From Betaproteobacteria bacterium RIFCSPLOWO2_02_FULL_68_150 (GTDB lineage: Bacteria; Pseudomonadota; Gammaproteobacteria; Burkholderiales; SG8-39), in contig MERE01000009.1 of NCBI GenBank assembly GCA_001771975.1, forward strand, positions 1 through 11,206: a stretch of 11,206 nt of DNA, read 5' to 3'. The stretch's first letter is position 1; every line of letters begins with the position of its first letter. Made by a program: the position numbers and the translations under genes. This document shows positions 1-6,303 of the stretch, piece after piece. The notes beneath the pieces were generated by a model, which saw only the letters and a list, made by a program, of their open reading frames with translations, was not told the origin of the DNA and did no database searches.

Positions 1-259
1 AGGGGTCGTAGGGCGCGTGCGTGGTGGTCACCTCGATGTCGCGCACCACCATCTCGCGATCGAGCGTGAGCCGCAGCTGCATGTCGTGCACAGGCTCGCC
101 GGGCTGGCGCAGCCCGCGGTAGGGCTCGGTCACCGCGTAGGTCTTGGTGTCGACGATGCGCGCCTCGATGTCGAACAGGCCGTCCTCGCGCTCGAAGCCT
201 TCGCAGGCGATGCTGCGGGTGTGCAGGTGACGGCGCGGCGCGGGCTGGGAGAGGCTCAT
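1..259 (-). CDS. DUF2889 family protein (partial, C-terminus beyond window)
   Basis: The minus-strand frame starts at the ATG at 259-257 and stays open to the window edge, giving 86 residues of the N-terminus. It begins MSLSQPAPRRHLHTRSIACE and continues with EREDGLFDIEARIVDTKTY, then GEPVHDMQLRLTLDREMVVR and a DIEVTTTHAPYDP stretch. This order (R-H-L-H-T-R, EDGL-D-EA, D-K-T-Y, HDM-LRLT, then a T-HAPY segment) is what I know from DUF2889 proteins, common in Betaproteobacteria and of unknown function. No signal peptide or membrane segment is visible. There is no strong Shine-Dalgarno sequence; only a weak GCGAGA lies ahead of the ATG. The upstream side (260-369) is shared with the divergent transporter remnant. 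Family assignment is fairly sure; a biochemical role cannot be stated. Confidence 0.88.
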   Translation of the reverse strand, partial: MSLSQPAPRRHLHTRSIACEGFEREDGLFDIEARIVDTKTYAVTEPYRGLRQPGEPVHDMQLRLTLDREMVVRDIEVTTTHAPYDP

Positions 260-369
260 GGGGTTCTCGCTGCGGCTGGTGTTGCGCGGGGTCGTGAGAT
301 ACTGCTCTGGGGAAATGTAGCAAAATCCGGCCGCGCGGTCGTGCGCCGGTTCACATCTCTGGGAGGGGA

Positions 370-568
370 ATGACCATGCTGGGTCGAGGGCAATGCTTGC
401 GCTGGCCGAATGCCCCGACGCTCAAGGATCGATCCCGAGGCGCAGAAGATGCTGGACAAGTTCGACCAGGAGGCTTTCTACCTCAACAGCGCCGACTACG
501 CGGCGTACGCGCGCAAGATCTTCGAGGAGGAGCGCGACAACATCAAGCGCATGGGCCTCAAGATGTAG
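370..568 (+). pseudogene. Remnant of Bug/TctC-type periplasmic substrate-binding protein
   Basis: The frame ending at the TAG at 566-568 encodes DPEAQKMLDKFDQEAFYLNS (from 431), then ADYAAYARKIFEEERDNIKR and MGLKM. This looks like the C-terminus of Bug-family (tripartite tricarboxylate transporter, TctC-like) solute-binding proteins, which commonly end in a K-F, Y-LN-ADY, E--IKR-GL pattern. An intact member is about 320 residues, so most of the gene is missing. A good ribosome-binding sequence (GGGAGGGG) precedes an ATG at 370, but that frame reads APTLKD and then goes out of register. At 427-434 the sequence is GATCGATC; deleting one GATC would restore LKDPEAQKML. So the region shows loss of the gene body plus a 4-bp duplication frameshift. 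I cannot tell whether residues 1-14 after the ATG belong to the original gene. The family call is from pattern recall. Confidence 0.6.
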
Positions 569-581
569 CGCGGCAGTTGCG

Positions 582-890
582 TCAGGTATCCCGCTTGCGC
601 TTGAGCAGCTCGCCGAGCGCCGCGAGCGGCTTGTGCGTCGCCGGCGCGGCGGCGTCTTTCTCGCCGCCGCCACCCGCTTTCGCGTCTTCCACGCGGGCGT
701 GCTCGTTCTCGTGGCAGTAGATGCACAGCAGTTCCCAGTTCGAGCCGTCGGGCGGATTGTGGTGGTGGTCGCCGTCCTTGTGGTGCACGGTCAGCTCGCG
801 CAGTCGGGATCCCGGGAATTCGCGTGCGCAACGCACGCAGATCCACGGCAGGATCTTGAGCGCCGGTTCGCGGTAGGACGCTTCCTTCAT
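582..890 (-). CDS. yajD: YajD-like HNH nuclease family protein
   Basis: This 102-residue protein matches the E. coli YajD pattern: SYREPALKILPWICVRC, RELTVHHKDGDH, then DGSNWELLCIYCHENEH. The metal-binding HNH (McrA-like) elements are visible: CxxC at C18/C21, the HH pair at H36/H37, Asn45 and a second CxxCH at C56/C59/H60, with H64 following. The last 35 residues are a low-complexity Gly/Ala linker and a basic tail (LKRKR). HNH proteins of this type are predicted nucleases, but the substrate of YajD is not established as far as I know. The ATG at 890 lies 4 bp after the stop of the glutaredoxin-like gene, with only a weak GTAGGG ahead, so translation is probably coupled. It is the last gene of the infA operon and converges on the transporter remnant 13 bp away. 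No terminator hairpin is visible in that gap. Confidence 0.9.
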   Translation of the reverse strand: MKEASYREPALKILPWICVRCAREFPGSRLRELTVHHKDGDHHHNPPDGSNWELLCIYCHENEHARVEDAKAGGGGEKDAAAPATHKPLAALGELLKRKRDT

Positions 891-894
891 GGCC

Positions 895-1257
895 CTACTT
901 GCGCGCGCCGAGCTCCCCGCTCGCGAGCAGCCGCTCGAGGTCGTCGGCGCCGCCGATCAGCACGCCTTTCACGAACACCATCGGAAAGGTCGGCCAACCG
1001 GTCCACATCTTGAGCGCGTTGCGCCGCCGCCAGAGCGAGAAATAGCTGCCGTACTCGAGGTACTTGTGGGCGAGGCCCGCGGCCTCGAGCAGCTGGCGCG
1101 CTTTTTTCGGCATCGGGTTGTGCGCCATGCCGACGACCACGATTTCATTCGCGGCGATCGCGGCCTGCACTTCGCCGACGATGTCGGCGTGATGGCCCGC
1201 GATCCGCTCGCGGATCGCGGGGTGGATGTGCGCTTCGTCGAGGATGCTGCGGGGCAT
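895..1257 (-). CDS. Glutaredoxin-fold protein lacking all cysteines
   Basis: This 120-residue protein has a helical N-terminus (about 1-35) and a glutaredoxin-like domain (about 36-115). The first strand EIVVVGM leads into NPMPKKARQLLEAAG, where a true glutaredoxin has CPYC or CGFS. Here the site is M49-P50-K51-K52. The later features of the fold are kept: the long ALKMWTGWPTFPMVFVKG segment with the cis-proline motif T-F-P (90-92), and the GG-ADDL helix start (102-107) matching GG-xDD of monothiol glutaredoxins. There is no Cys anywhere in the protein, so classical disulfide or Fe-S chemistry looks impossible. I believe similar proteins exist in other Betaproteobacteria, but I could not search. 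The gene follows infA after 17 bp filled by a GC-rich palindrome, has no clear Shine-Dalgarno, and ends 4 bp before yajD. Function unknown. Confidence 0.85.
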   Translation of the reverse strand: MPRSILDEAHIHPAIRERIAGHHADIVGEVQAAIAANEIVVVGMAHNPMPKKARQLLEAAGLAHKYLEYGSYFSLWRRRNALKMWTGWPTFPMVFVKGVLIGGADDLERLLASGELGARK

Positions 1258-1271
1258 GGCGCCGCGGCGCC
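1258..1271. repeat. 14-bp perfect palindrome between infA and the glutaredoxin-like gene
   Basis: GGCGCCGCGGCGCC is its own reverse complement and fills nearly all of the 17-bp gap between the infA stop and the ATG of the next gene. It replaces the place where a Shine-Dalgarno would be expected. It could be chance in GC-rich DNA, or it could shape translation coupling. Confidence 0.5.
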
Positions 1272-1274
1272 AGC

Positions 1275-1544
1275 CTAGCGGCGGCGGTACTGCGGCCGCC
1301 GGATCGGCGACGAGACCACCTGTTCGTCCTTGTGGCGGAAATTGATGCGCCCCTTGGTGAGGTCGTAGGGCGACATTTCGAGGGTCACGCGGTCCCCCGC
1401 GAGGATGCGGATGCGGTGCTTGCGCACCTTGCCGCCGGCATAGGCGAGGACGATGGCGCCATTGGACAGCTCGACGCGGAACTGCGTGTTGGGCAGCACT
1501 TCCTGGACCACGCCTTCCATCTCGAGCAGCTCTTCCTTCGCCAC
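1275..1544 (-). CDS. infA: Translation initiation factor IF-1
   Basis: The 89-residue product begins MAKEELLEMEGVVQEVLPNT and holds the S1-like OB fold of IF-1: FRVELSNGAIVLAYAGGKVR, then HRIRILAGDRVTLEMSPYDL and TKGRINFRHKD. The conserved GK-RK--IRI-GD-V--E-SPYDL-KGRI signature is complete. IF-1 occupies the ribosomal A site during 30S initiation-complex assembly. The tail after residue 74 (EQVVSSPIRRPQYRRR) is longer and more basic than the 72-residue E. coli protein; some Betaproteobacteria carry such a variant as a second infA (infA2). The start is the GTG at 1544-1542, chosen because the family begins M-A-K-E and because AAGGA lies 6 nt upstream. A nearby ATG is out of frame. It heads an operon with the glutaredoxin-like gene and yajD. 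A sigma-70 promoter is visible just upstream. Confidence 0.95.
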   Translation of the reverse strand: MAKEELLEMEGVVQEVLPNTQFRVELSNGAIVLAYAGGKVRKHRIRILAGDRVTLEMSPYDLTKGRINFRHKDEQVVSSPIRRPQYRRR

Positions 1545-1572
1545 GGCACATCCTTTGCTTGCAGGGGCGCGC

Positions 1573-1601
1573 AGTATCGCGCTTCGCGCCCGAAAAGGCA
1601 A
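1573..1601 (-). promoter_or_regulatory. Predicted sigma-70 promoter of infA operon
   Basis: On the minus strand, a -35 box TTGCCT (1601-1596) and a -10 box GATACT (1578-1573) are separated by exactly 17 bp. Transcription would start near 1566, leaving a leader of about 22 nt that holds the AAGGA ribosome-binding site. GGGCGCG/CGCGCCC arms at 1565-1571 and 1585-1591 form an inverted repeat around the -10 box, which might be an operator or chance. Confidence 0.6.
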
Positions 1602-1609
1602 AGCCGCGT

Positions 1610-2155
1610 TTACCTGGGCCGGCGCCGGTATGCGCGATCGAACGCGCGCTCCAGGCCCGGGTGTGCGCCGCGCAGCCCGTCGACGACGCGCTTCGCCCAG
1701 TCGAAATATTCGCGCTTGCGCTTCGCCGGCCAGCCCACCGGCGGGCTGCTGCCGAGGTCGCGCAGGTTGCAGATCTTGTCGGCGAGCTTGACCAGCTTGG
1801 CACGCGCCGAAAGCAGCGGCGCGTGCTCGACCTGCAGGCGCTTGCGCGTGCGCTTCCACAGGCGCTTGTTGTCGGTGACCTCGTGCACCACGCCGGCGAT
1901 GTCGCGCCCGAAGGCGCGCGCCAGCTCGGCGCGCGTCGTCTGCGTGTCTTCGATCGTGTCGTGCAGGATCGCGGCGCACAGCGTCGCCGCGTCGTCGACG
2001 CCGCCCTCGTTGTGCAGCACCCGCGCCAGCGCGATCGGGTGGTTGATGTAGGCCGAAGCCCGGCGGTCCTTGCGGCGCTGCGCGCGATGCTTGTGCGCGG
2101 CGAAGGCAAGCACTTCGAGAAACAGCTCCCAGCGGTCACGCGCGCGGCGCGGCAT
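1610..2155 (-). CDS. MESH1-like HD-domain alarmone hydrolase, (p)ppGpp type
   Basis: The 181-residue product is one HD domain of the MESH1/small alarmone hydrolase kind. Visible metal and substrate residues, by family analogy, are HKHRAQRRKD (21-30), Y36-I-N-H39-P, the H65-D66 pair in AAILHDTIEDT with E69 and D70, the VTD (93-95) segment, and KLADKICNLRDL with D126 and N130. The C-terminus carries the EYFDWAKRVVDGLRG helix usual in this group. Family members remove the 3'-pyrophosphate of (p)ppGpp; the human member also acts on NADPH. There is no synthetase, TGS or ACT domain, so it is a stand-alone hydrolase, not a RelA/SpoT. The ATG at 2155 has no Shine-Dalgarno. A TAGAAT box ends 7 nt before it, so a leaderless mRNA is likely. 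It is divergent to the Nudix gene. Confidence 0.9.
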   Translation of the reverse strand: MPRRARDRWELFLEVLAFAAHKHRAQRRKDRRASAYINHPIALARVLHNEGGVDDAATLCAAILHDTIEDTQTTRAELARAFGRDIAGVVHEVTDNKRLWKRTRKRLQVEHAPLLSARAKLVKLADKICNLRDLGSSPPVGWPAKRKREYFDWAKRVVDGLRGAHPGLERAFDRAYRRRPR

Positions 2156-2162
2156 GGAGCCG

Positions 2163-2168
2163 ATTCTA
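2163..2168 (-). promoter_or_regulatory. -10 box of MESH1-like gene, leaderless arrangement
   Basis: TAGAAT on the minus strand is followed by 7 nt (CGGCTCC) and then the ATG at 2155. With normal -10 to +1 spacing the transcript begins at or next to the A of the ATG. No good -35 box is seen 17 bp upstream. Confidence 0.55.
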
Positions 2169-2178
2169 GCCGCAGCAC

Positions 2179-2184
2179 TACAAT
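2179..2184 (+). promoter_or_regulatory. -10 box of Nudix gene, leaderless arrangement
   Basis: TACAAT is followed by 7 nt (GGCGCGC) and then the ATG at 2192, so transcription should begin at the start codon. The -35 position would fall at 2156-2161, inside the start region of the divergent MESH1-like gene. No consensus -35 is present there. Confidence 0.55.
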
Positions 2185-2191
2185 GGCGCGC

Positions 2192-2614
2192 ATGACGCGC
2201 AAACAGGTCCGCGCCGCCGGTGCGGTGGTGTTCCGGCGCACCGGGCGCGGCGTCCGGCTGCTCGTGCTGCGCGCCTACGCACACTGGGATTTTCCCAAGG
2301 GACTGCTCGAGCCGGGCGAGAGCGACTTCGAATGCGCGCGGCGCGAGCTGGCGGAGGAGACGGGCCTTGCCGAGGTCGATTTCCCGTTCGCCGAGATGCA
2401 CCGCGAAACGCTGCCTTATGCCGGCAACAAGATCGCGCGCTACTACCTCGCCGAGACCCAGCGCGCCTGCATCGAGCTGCCGCTGTCGCCCGAGCTCGGG
2501 CGCCCCGAGCACGACGAATGGCGCTGGGTGTCGTTCGACGAAGCCGACGGGCTGCTGCCGCCGCGCCTTGCCGGCGTGCTCGAGTGGGCGCGCCAGACGA
2601 TCGCCGGGCACTGA
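2192..2614 (+). CDS. Nudix hydrolase, Ap4A-hydrolase-like
   Basis: The 140-residue product holds a complete Nudix box: G37-LLEPG-E43-SDFECAR-R51-E52-L-A-E55-E56-T-G-L, matching Gx5Ex7REUxEExGU. It starts with AAGAVVFRR, the usual first strand, and has H-W-D-F-P-K-G just before the box. That W-x-F/L-P-K-G signature is typical of diadenosine tetraphosphate hydrolases and diphosphoinositol-type Nudix enzymes, so a dinucleoside polyphosphate substrate is a reasonable guess but not proven. The C-terminal WRWVSFDEADGLLPPRLAGV matches the W-x-F-E--A tail common in Nudix proteins. The ATG at 2192 is preferred over the in-frame ATG at 2183 because the latter overlaps the TACAAT -10 box. The gene ends 14 bp from the convergent diguanylate cyclase, with no clear terminator between them. 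Confidence 0.9.
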   Translation: MTRKQVRAAGAVVFRRTGRGVRLLVLRAYAHWDFPKGLLEPGESDFECARRELAEETGLAEVDFPFAEMHRETLPYAGNKIARYYLAETQRACIELPLSPELGRPEHDEWRWVSFDEADGLLPPRLAGVLEWARQTIAGH

Positions 2615-2628
2615 GGCCGCGGCCGCTT

Positions 2629-3873
2629 TCAGCGCTCGACGCGGTTGCGGCCGCGCTGCTTGGCGCGGTACAGCGCCTCGTCGGCCGCTTTCATGACCTC
2701 GGCGGACGTGCGTGCGCGCCGGCCCGGCGCCGCGACCCCGATCGAGACGGTCACCGACAGCAGTTGCTCGAGTGTCGGCCCGGCGCGGCGCCCGCTGCGC
2801 GGCTGGTCGTCGGCGCGGCGGTCGTCGTCGCGCATCACCATGCCGTATTGCTCGACGGCACCGCGCACCGACTCGAGCTGCGGCAGCGCCTGCGCAACCG
2901 TCGCCCCCGGAAAGAGCACCGCGAACTCCTCGCCACCGTAGCGAAACGCGCGCCCGCCGCCCTGCACCCCGGCGAGTCGCGCCGCGACGAGCTTGAGCAC
3001 CTGGTCGCCGACGTCGTGGCCGTGGGTGTCGTTGAACTGCTTGAAGTGATCGACATCGACCATGGCGATGGCGTACACCGGCCCGAGCGCGGCGAGCGCT
3101 TCCTGCAGCGCGCGCCGGCCCGGCAATCCGGTCAGCTCGTCGCGAAACGCCATGCGGTACGACTCCTGCAGCACCGCGACGATCAGGATTGCGCCGGCGG
3201 CCGAGGTGTACACGCCGAACACGCCCGGCCGCGTCGCCCATTCGCAGGCGACGAAAAACGCCGCCAGCATCGCGGCCAACCCGACTTCGAGCGGCGCGGC
3301 ATGCGTGTCGTCGCGCGGCCAGGCGCGCCATACGGCGGCGATGACCGCGCCGGCGAACAGCAGCCGCCCGAGCCACGGCGTCGGCGGGCTGCGCAGCAGC
3401 CAGTGCTCGAGCGCGCCGTGCCAGGCGCTGCCCGCCAGCGCGCCGTGCCCGGCGCTCGCGATCCAGGCCACCAGCGCGACCTCGGCGAACGCGGCGAGCA
3501 GCCAGCGGTAGTCGCGGTGATGGCGCACGCCGCGCTCGGCGAGCAGCAAGGCGGCGATGACGTTGGCCGGCACCAGCAGGGCGAGCGCGGCGTACACCGC
3601 GCGCACCGGATAACTCTGTGCCCCGAAATCGAGCGCGAAACGGTAGCCCACGTAGGCGAGCAGCAGCGATACCGCGGCCACCAGCGCGCGCCCGCGGTTG
3701 AAGCCGAACGCCACTCCCGCCGCGAGCACGAGCACGGCGTAGGGACCCAGCTCGTTCAACCCGGACAGCGAGGCCGGCAACGAAGGGCCAACGGCGAGCG
3801 CCAGCATCGCCGCCAGCAGGATGAGCCCTGGAGCGATGATCGGCGACAGCGAGGGCGGCAGCTGGAAGGGCAA
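2629..3873 (-). CDS. Membrane-anchored GGDEF diguanylate cyclase
   Basis: This 414-residue product has an N-terminal membrane part (about residues 12-235) with roughly seven hydrophobic segments, then a GGDEF domain (about 243-414). The catalytic domain shows DELTGLPGRRAL (245-256), MVDVDHFKQFNDTHGHDVGD with the metal Asp residues, and the active-site loop RYGGEEF (311-317), predicted competent to make c-di-GMP from two GTP. The inhibitory RxxD site before the loop is absent (VQGG instead), so product inhibition is probably lost. A hydrophilic Arg/Asp-rich insert lies at 347-366, before the last VTVSIGVA strand. The membrane part resembles no named sensor domain I recognise. The start is a TTG at 3873 without a clear Shine-Dalgarno, 12 bp after the parC stop, so coupling to parC is likely. 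An internal ATG (Met23) would remove the first hydrophobic segment. Confidence 0.88.
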   Translation of the reverse strand: MPFQLPPSLSPIIAPGLILLAAMLALAVGPSLPASLSGLNELGPYAVLVLAAGVAFGFNRGRALVAAVSLLLAYVGYRFALDFGAQSYPVRAVYAALALLVPANVIAALLLAERGVRHHRDYRWLLAAFAEVALVAWIASAGHGALAGSAWHGALEHWLLRSPPTPWLGRLLFAGAVIAAVWRAWPRDDTHAAPLEVGLAAMLAAFFVACEWATRPGVFGVYTSAAGAILIVAVLQESYRMAFRDELTGLPGRRALQEALAALGPVYAIAMVDVDHFKQFNDTHGHDVGDQVLKLVAARLAGVQGGGRAFRYGGEEFAVLFPGATVAQALPQLESVRGAVEQYGMVMRDDDRRADDQPRSGRRAGPTLEQLLSVTVSIGVAAPGRRARTSAEVMKAADEALYRAKQRGRNRVER

Positions 3874-3885
3874 GATGAGCCGAGG

Positions 3886-6183
3886 TCAGGCCCCGAGGCG
3901 GTCGGGACGAAAACCGATGTCGCAGAGCTTGCCGCGCTGCGCGCGCCTGCCTTGGTGCGCGGCGAGCTGCTTCGCGTCGAGCGTCGCGGCGGCGCGGTTC
4001 TTGCGCCGGATGCCCGACACGACGAGACTCCTGCCGTCGCTCAGCGCGACCGCGGCGAGGGTCACGTTTTCGGGCAACGCGATCAGTTGCACGCCGACGC
4101 CGCCGTTCGGCCGCGCCGGCAGCTCGTCGAGCGCGAACAGGAGCAGGCGCGCATCCGATGACAGCGCCGCGACCGAGCGGGCACTGCCCACCGCGACCGG
4201 TGCGAGCGCCCGCGCGCCCTCCGCCACGGTCATGAAATCCTTGCCCTGGCGCGTCTTGGTGGCGAGGTCGCCCTGCCGGCACAGAAAACCGTTGCCGGCG
4301 GTGTTCGCGAGCAGCAGCTGCGTGTCCGGGCGGCTCACCGCGAGCCACACGATCTCGTCGGAACCGGAATTCACCAGCGTATTGACCGGAGCGCCGTCGC
4401 CGCGGCCCGAGGGCAGCGCGGCGGCATCGAGCATGAAACACTTGCCGCTCGCGCTGAGGACGTTGAGCGCGTCGGTGGTCTTGCACTCGAGCTCGAGCGA
4501 GCGCGCGTCGCCGTCCTTGAAGCTGACCGCCGAGAGGTCGATGCCATGGCCGCTGCGCGCGCGCACCCAGCCCTTCGCCGAAAGGATCACGGTGATCGGC
4601 TCCTCGACCACGGTGCGCTCGATGGCGGCGCGCTCCTCGCTCTTGATGAGGGTGCGGCGCGCATCGCCGTATTGCCTTGCATCCGCCTCCAGCTCCTTCA
4701 CCACGAGCTTGCGGAGCGATCTTTCGTCGCCGAGAATCGCCTTCAGCTCCCTGCGCCCGGCTTCGAGCGTTTTCTTTTCGTCGTTCAGCTTGACGCCGTC
4801 GAGGCGCGTCAGCTGCCCCAGGCGCAGGTTGACGATGTCCTCGGCCTGGCGCTCGGAGAGCTTGTAGTGCTGCTGCAGTTTCAGCTTCGCCTCCGCCTGG
4901 TCGTCGCAGGCGCGGATCAGCTTGATGATGTCGTCGATCCTCGCCAAGGCCAGCAAGCGGCCGAGCACGATATGCAGGCGTTGCTCGCAGCGCTCGAGCC
5001 GGTGCGCGGTGCGCCGCCGCACCGTGTTGATCCGGAACTCGCCCCACTCGCGCAGGACGGCGACGAGGTCCTTGGTCTCGGGCAGGCCGTCGAGGCCGAT
5101 CCAGGTGAGGTTCACCGGCACGCGCGTCTCGAGGCTGGTGTGAACCAGCAGCGCCTTCATGGTCTGCCCGGCGTCCTGGCGCGAGGAGCGCGGCTCGATC
5201 ACCAGGCGCAGCCGCGACTTGCGGTCGGACTCGTCGCGTACCGTCTCGACCTGCTCGAGGATGAACTGGCGCAGGCGTTTTTGCTCCTGCGAGGTTTCCT
5301 TCTTGCCGGTGACCGGCCTGGGGTTGGCGAGCGCCTCGATCTCCTCGAGCACCTGGCGGCACGACACGCCCTGCGGCAGCTCGCTGACCACGATGCGCCA
5401 CTGGCCGCGCGCGAGCGGCTCGATGTGCCAGCGCGCGCGCATCGCGATCGAGCCGCGGCCGCTCTCGTAGGCCTGGCGGATCTCCTCGGCCGGAGAAATG
5501 ATCTGGCCGCCGCCGGGAAAATCGGGCCCGGGCAGCAGTTCGAGCACTTCGTCCAGGCCGGTGCGCGGGTGCCGGATCACCAGCGCCGCCGCGGCCGCGA
5601 CTTCCTTCAGGTTGTGCGACGGGATGCGGGTCGAAAAGCCGACTGGAATGCCGAACGAGCCGTTCAGCAGGCCGAAGGGCAGGCGCGCGGGCAGCAGCGC
5701 CGGCTCGTCGAACTTGCCGTCGTAGTTGCGCACGAAATCGACCGTGCCCTCGCCGATCTCGGCGAGCATCAGCTCCGCGTAGCGCGAGAGCTTCGCCTCG
5801 GTGTAGCGGTAGGCAGCGGCCGAATCGCCGTCGCGCGAGCCGAAGTTGCCCTGCCCGTCGATGAGCGGGTAGCGCATCGAGAACGGCTGCGCGAGATGCA
5901 CCATCGCCTCGTAGGTCGAGGAGTCGCCGTGCGGGTGGTACTTGCCGAGCACCTCGCCGACGTAGCGCGCGGACTTGACGAAGCCCGGCGCGCTGGTTTC
6001 GCCCATCGCGTACAGGATGCGGCGCTGCACCGGCTTCAGGCCGTCGGCGATCTCGGGCAGCGCGCGCGCCTTGACCGTGGAGACCGCGTAGCCGAGATAG
6101 GCCTGCGAGGCGTGCCGCTCGATCGGCGCCGCGTCGTCGCCGTTTTCCGGTGCGAACAGGTCGCGGGTCTGGGTATCGTCCAT
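3886..6183 (-). CDS. parC: DNA topoisomerase IV subunit A
   Basis: The 765-residue product is a type IIA topoisomerase A subunit, the DNA-cleaving partner of ParE in decatenation of daughter chromosomes. The breakage-reunion domain begins with YLGYAVSTVKARALPEIADG and KPVQRRILYAM. The catalytic tyrosine is Y127 in AAYRYTEAKL. The quinolone-determining segment reads KYHPHGDSSTYEAM, with S88 and E92 in the places of E. coli ParC Ser80 and Glu84, the drug-sensitive residues. The coiled tower (about 390-500) contains LHIVLGRLLALARIDDIIKL. The C-terminal part (about 510-765) has degenerate beta-pinwheel blades and no GyrA box (QRRGGKG), which supports ParC over GyrA. The length is normal for ParC. 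The ATG at 6183 is followed by DDTQTRDLF; its Shine-Dalgarno is weak. The gene follows parE and a 79-aa gene on the same strand, and the GGDEF gene follows it. Confidence 0.97.
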   Translation of the reverse strand: MDDTQTRDLFAPENGDDAAPIERHASQAYLGYAVSTVKARALPEIADGLKPVQRRILYAMGETSAPGFVKSARYVGEVLGKYHPHGDSSTYEAMVHLAQPFSMRYPLIDGQGNFGSRDGDSAAAYRYTEAKLSRYAELMLAEIGEGTVDFVRNYDGKFDEPALLPARLPFGLLNGSFGIPVGFSTRIPSHNLKEVAAAAALVIRHPRTGLDEVLELLPGPDFPGGGQIISPAEEIRQAYESGRGSIAMRARWHIEPLARGQWRIVVSELPQGVSCRQVLEEIEALANPRPVTGKKETSQEQKRLRQFILEQVETVRDESDRKSRLRLVIEPRSSRQDAGQTMKALLVHTSLETRVPVNLTWIGLDGLPETKDLVAVLREWGEFRINTVRRRTAHRLERCEQRLHIVLGRLLALARIDDIIKLIRACDDQAEAKLKLQQHYKLSERQAEDIVNLRLGQLTRLDGVKLNDEKKTLEAGRRELKAILGDERSLRKLVVKELEADARQYGDARRTLIKSEERAAIERTVVEEPITVILSAKGWVRARSGHGIDLSAVSFKDGDARSLELECKTTDALNVLSASGKCFMLDAAALPSGRGDGAPVNTLVNSGSDEIVWLAVSRPDTQLLLANTAGNGFLCRQGDLATKTRQGKDFMTVAEGARALAPVAVGSARSVAALSSDARLLLFALDELPARPNGGVGVQLIALPENVTLAAVALSDGRSLVVSGIRRKNRAAATLDAKQLAAHQGRRAQRGKLCDIGFRPDRLGA

Positions 6184-6189
6184 GGAAAA

Positions 6190-6303
6190 TTACCGTTTGC
6201 GGGGGGTCCGGATGAAAGGGGGCGGCGCCTCGAGCGGTGGGCGCGGCTCGGTGCTCGCGGCGACGCGGCATTCCTGCTCGCAGCCGTCGGCGAACGCCTT
6301 CAC
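6190..6303 (-). CDS. Possible 37-aa ORF between the 79-aa gene and parC
   Basis: A GTG at 6303-6301 overlaps the TGA of the preceding gene as GTGA and opens a frame of 37 codons ending in TAA, 6 bp before the parC ATG. The peptide begins MKAFADGCEQECRVAASTEP and ends in a proline/arginine-rich tail. There is no Shine-Dalgarno and no recognised family, so the overlap may be accidental. If it is not a gene, this stretch is a 116-bp spacer in which I see nothing else. Confidence 0.2.
   Translation of the reverse strand: MKAFADGCEQECRVAASTEPRPPLEAPPPFIRTPRKR

Noticed and set aside
260..369. Promoter pair between the DUF2889 gene and the transporter remnant
   Set aside because: A TTGCTA/TATCTC pair with 16-bp spacing can be drawn on the minus strand, but the match is too weak to list.
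1565..1591. GGGCGCG/CGCGCCC hairpin as terminator of the MESH1-like gene
   Set aside because: No T-run follows on the minus strand, and the repeat surrounds a good infA -10 box, so a promoter role is more likely.
2615..2628. GC-rich palindrome (GCGGCCGC) between the convergent Nudix and GGDEF genes as a terminator
   Set aside because: The palindrome has no loop and no T-run on either strand, so an intrinsic terminator is not supported.
2332..4161. 609-codon plus-strand frame opposite the GGDEF gene and parC
   Set aside because: Antisense shadow typical of GC-rich coding DNA; the translation is His/Arg/Gln-rich with no recognisable domain, while the minus strand holds clear genes.
1610..6271. 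1553-codon minus-strand open frame
   Set aside because: It runs through the HD gene in frame at its end, but upstream it crosses the Nudix, GGDEF and parC genes in wrong frames with Arg/Ala-rich low-complexity translation. Only the last 181 codons are a gene.
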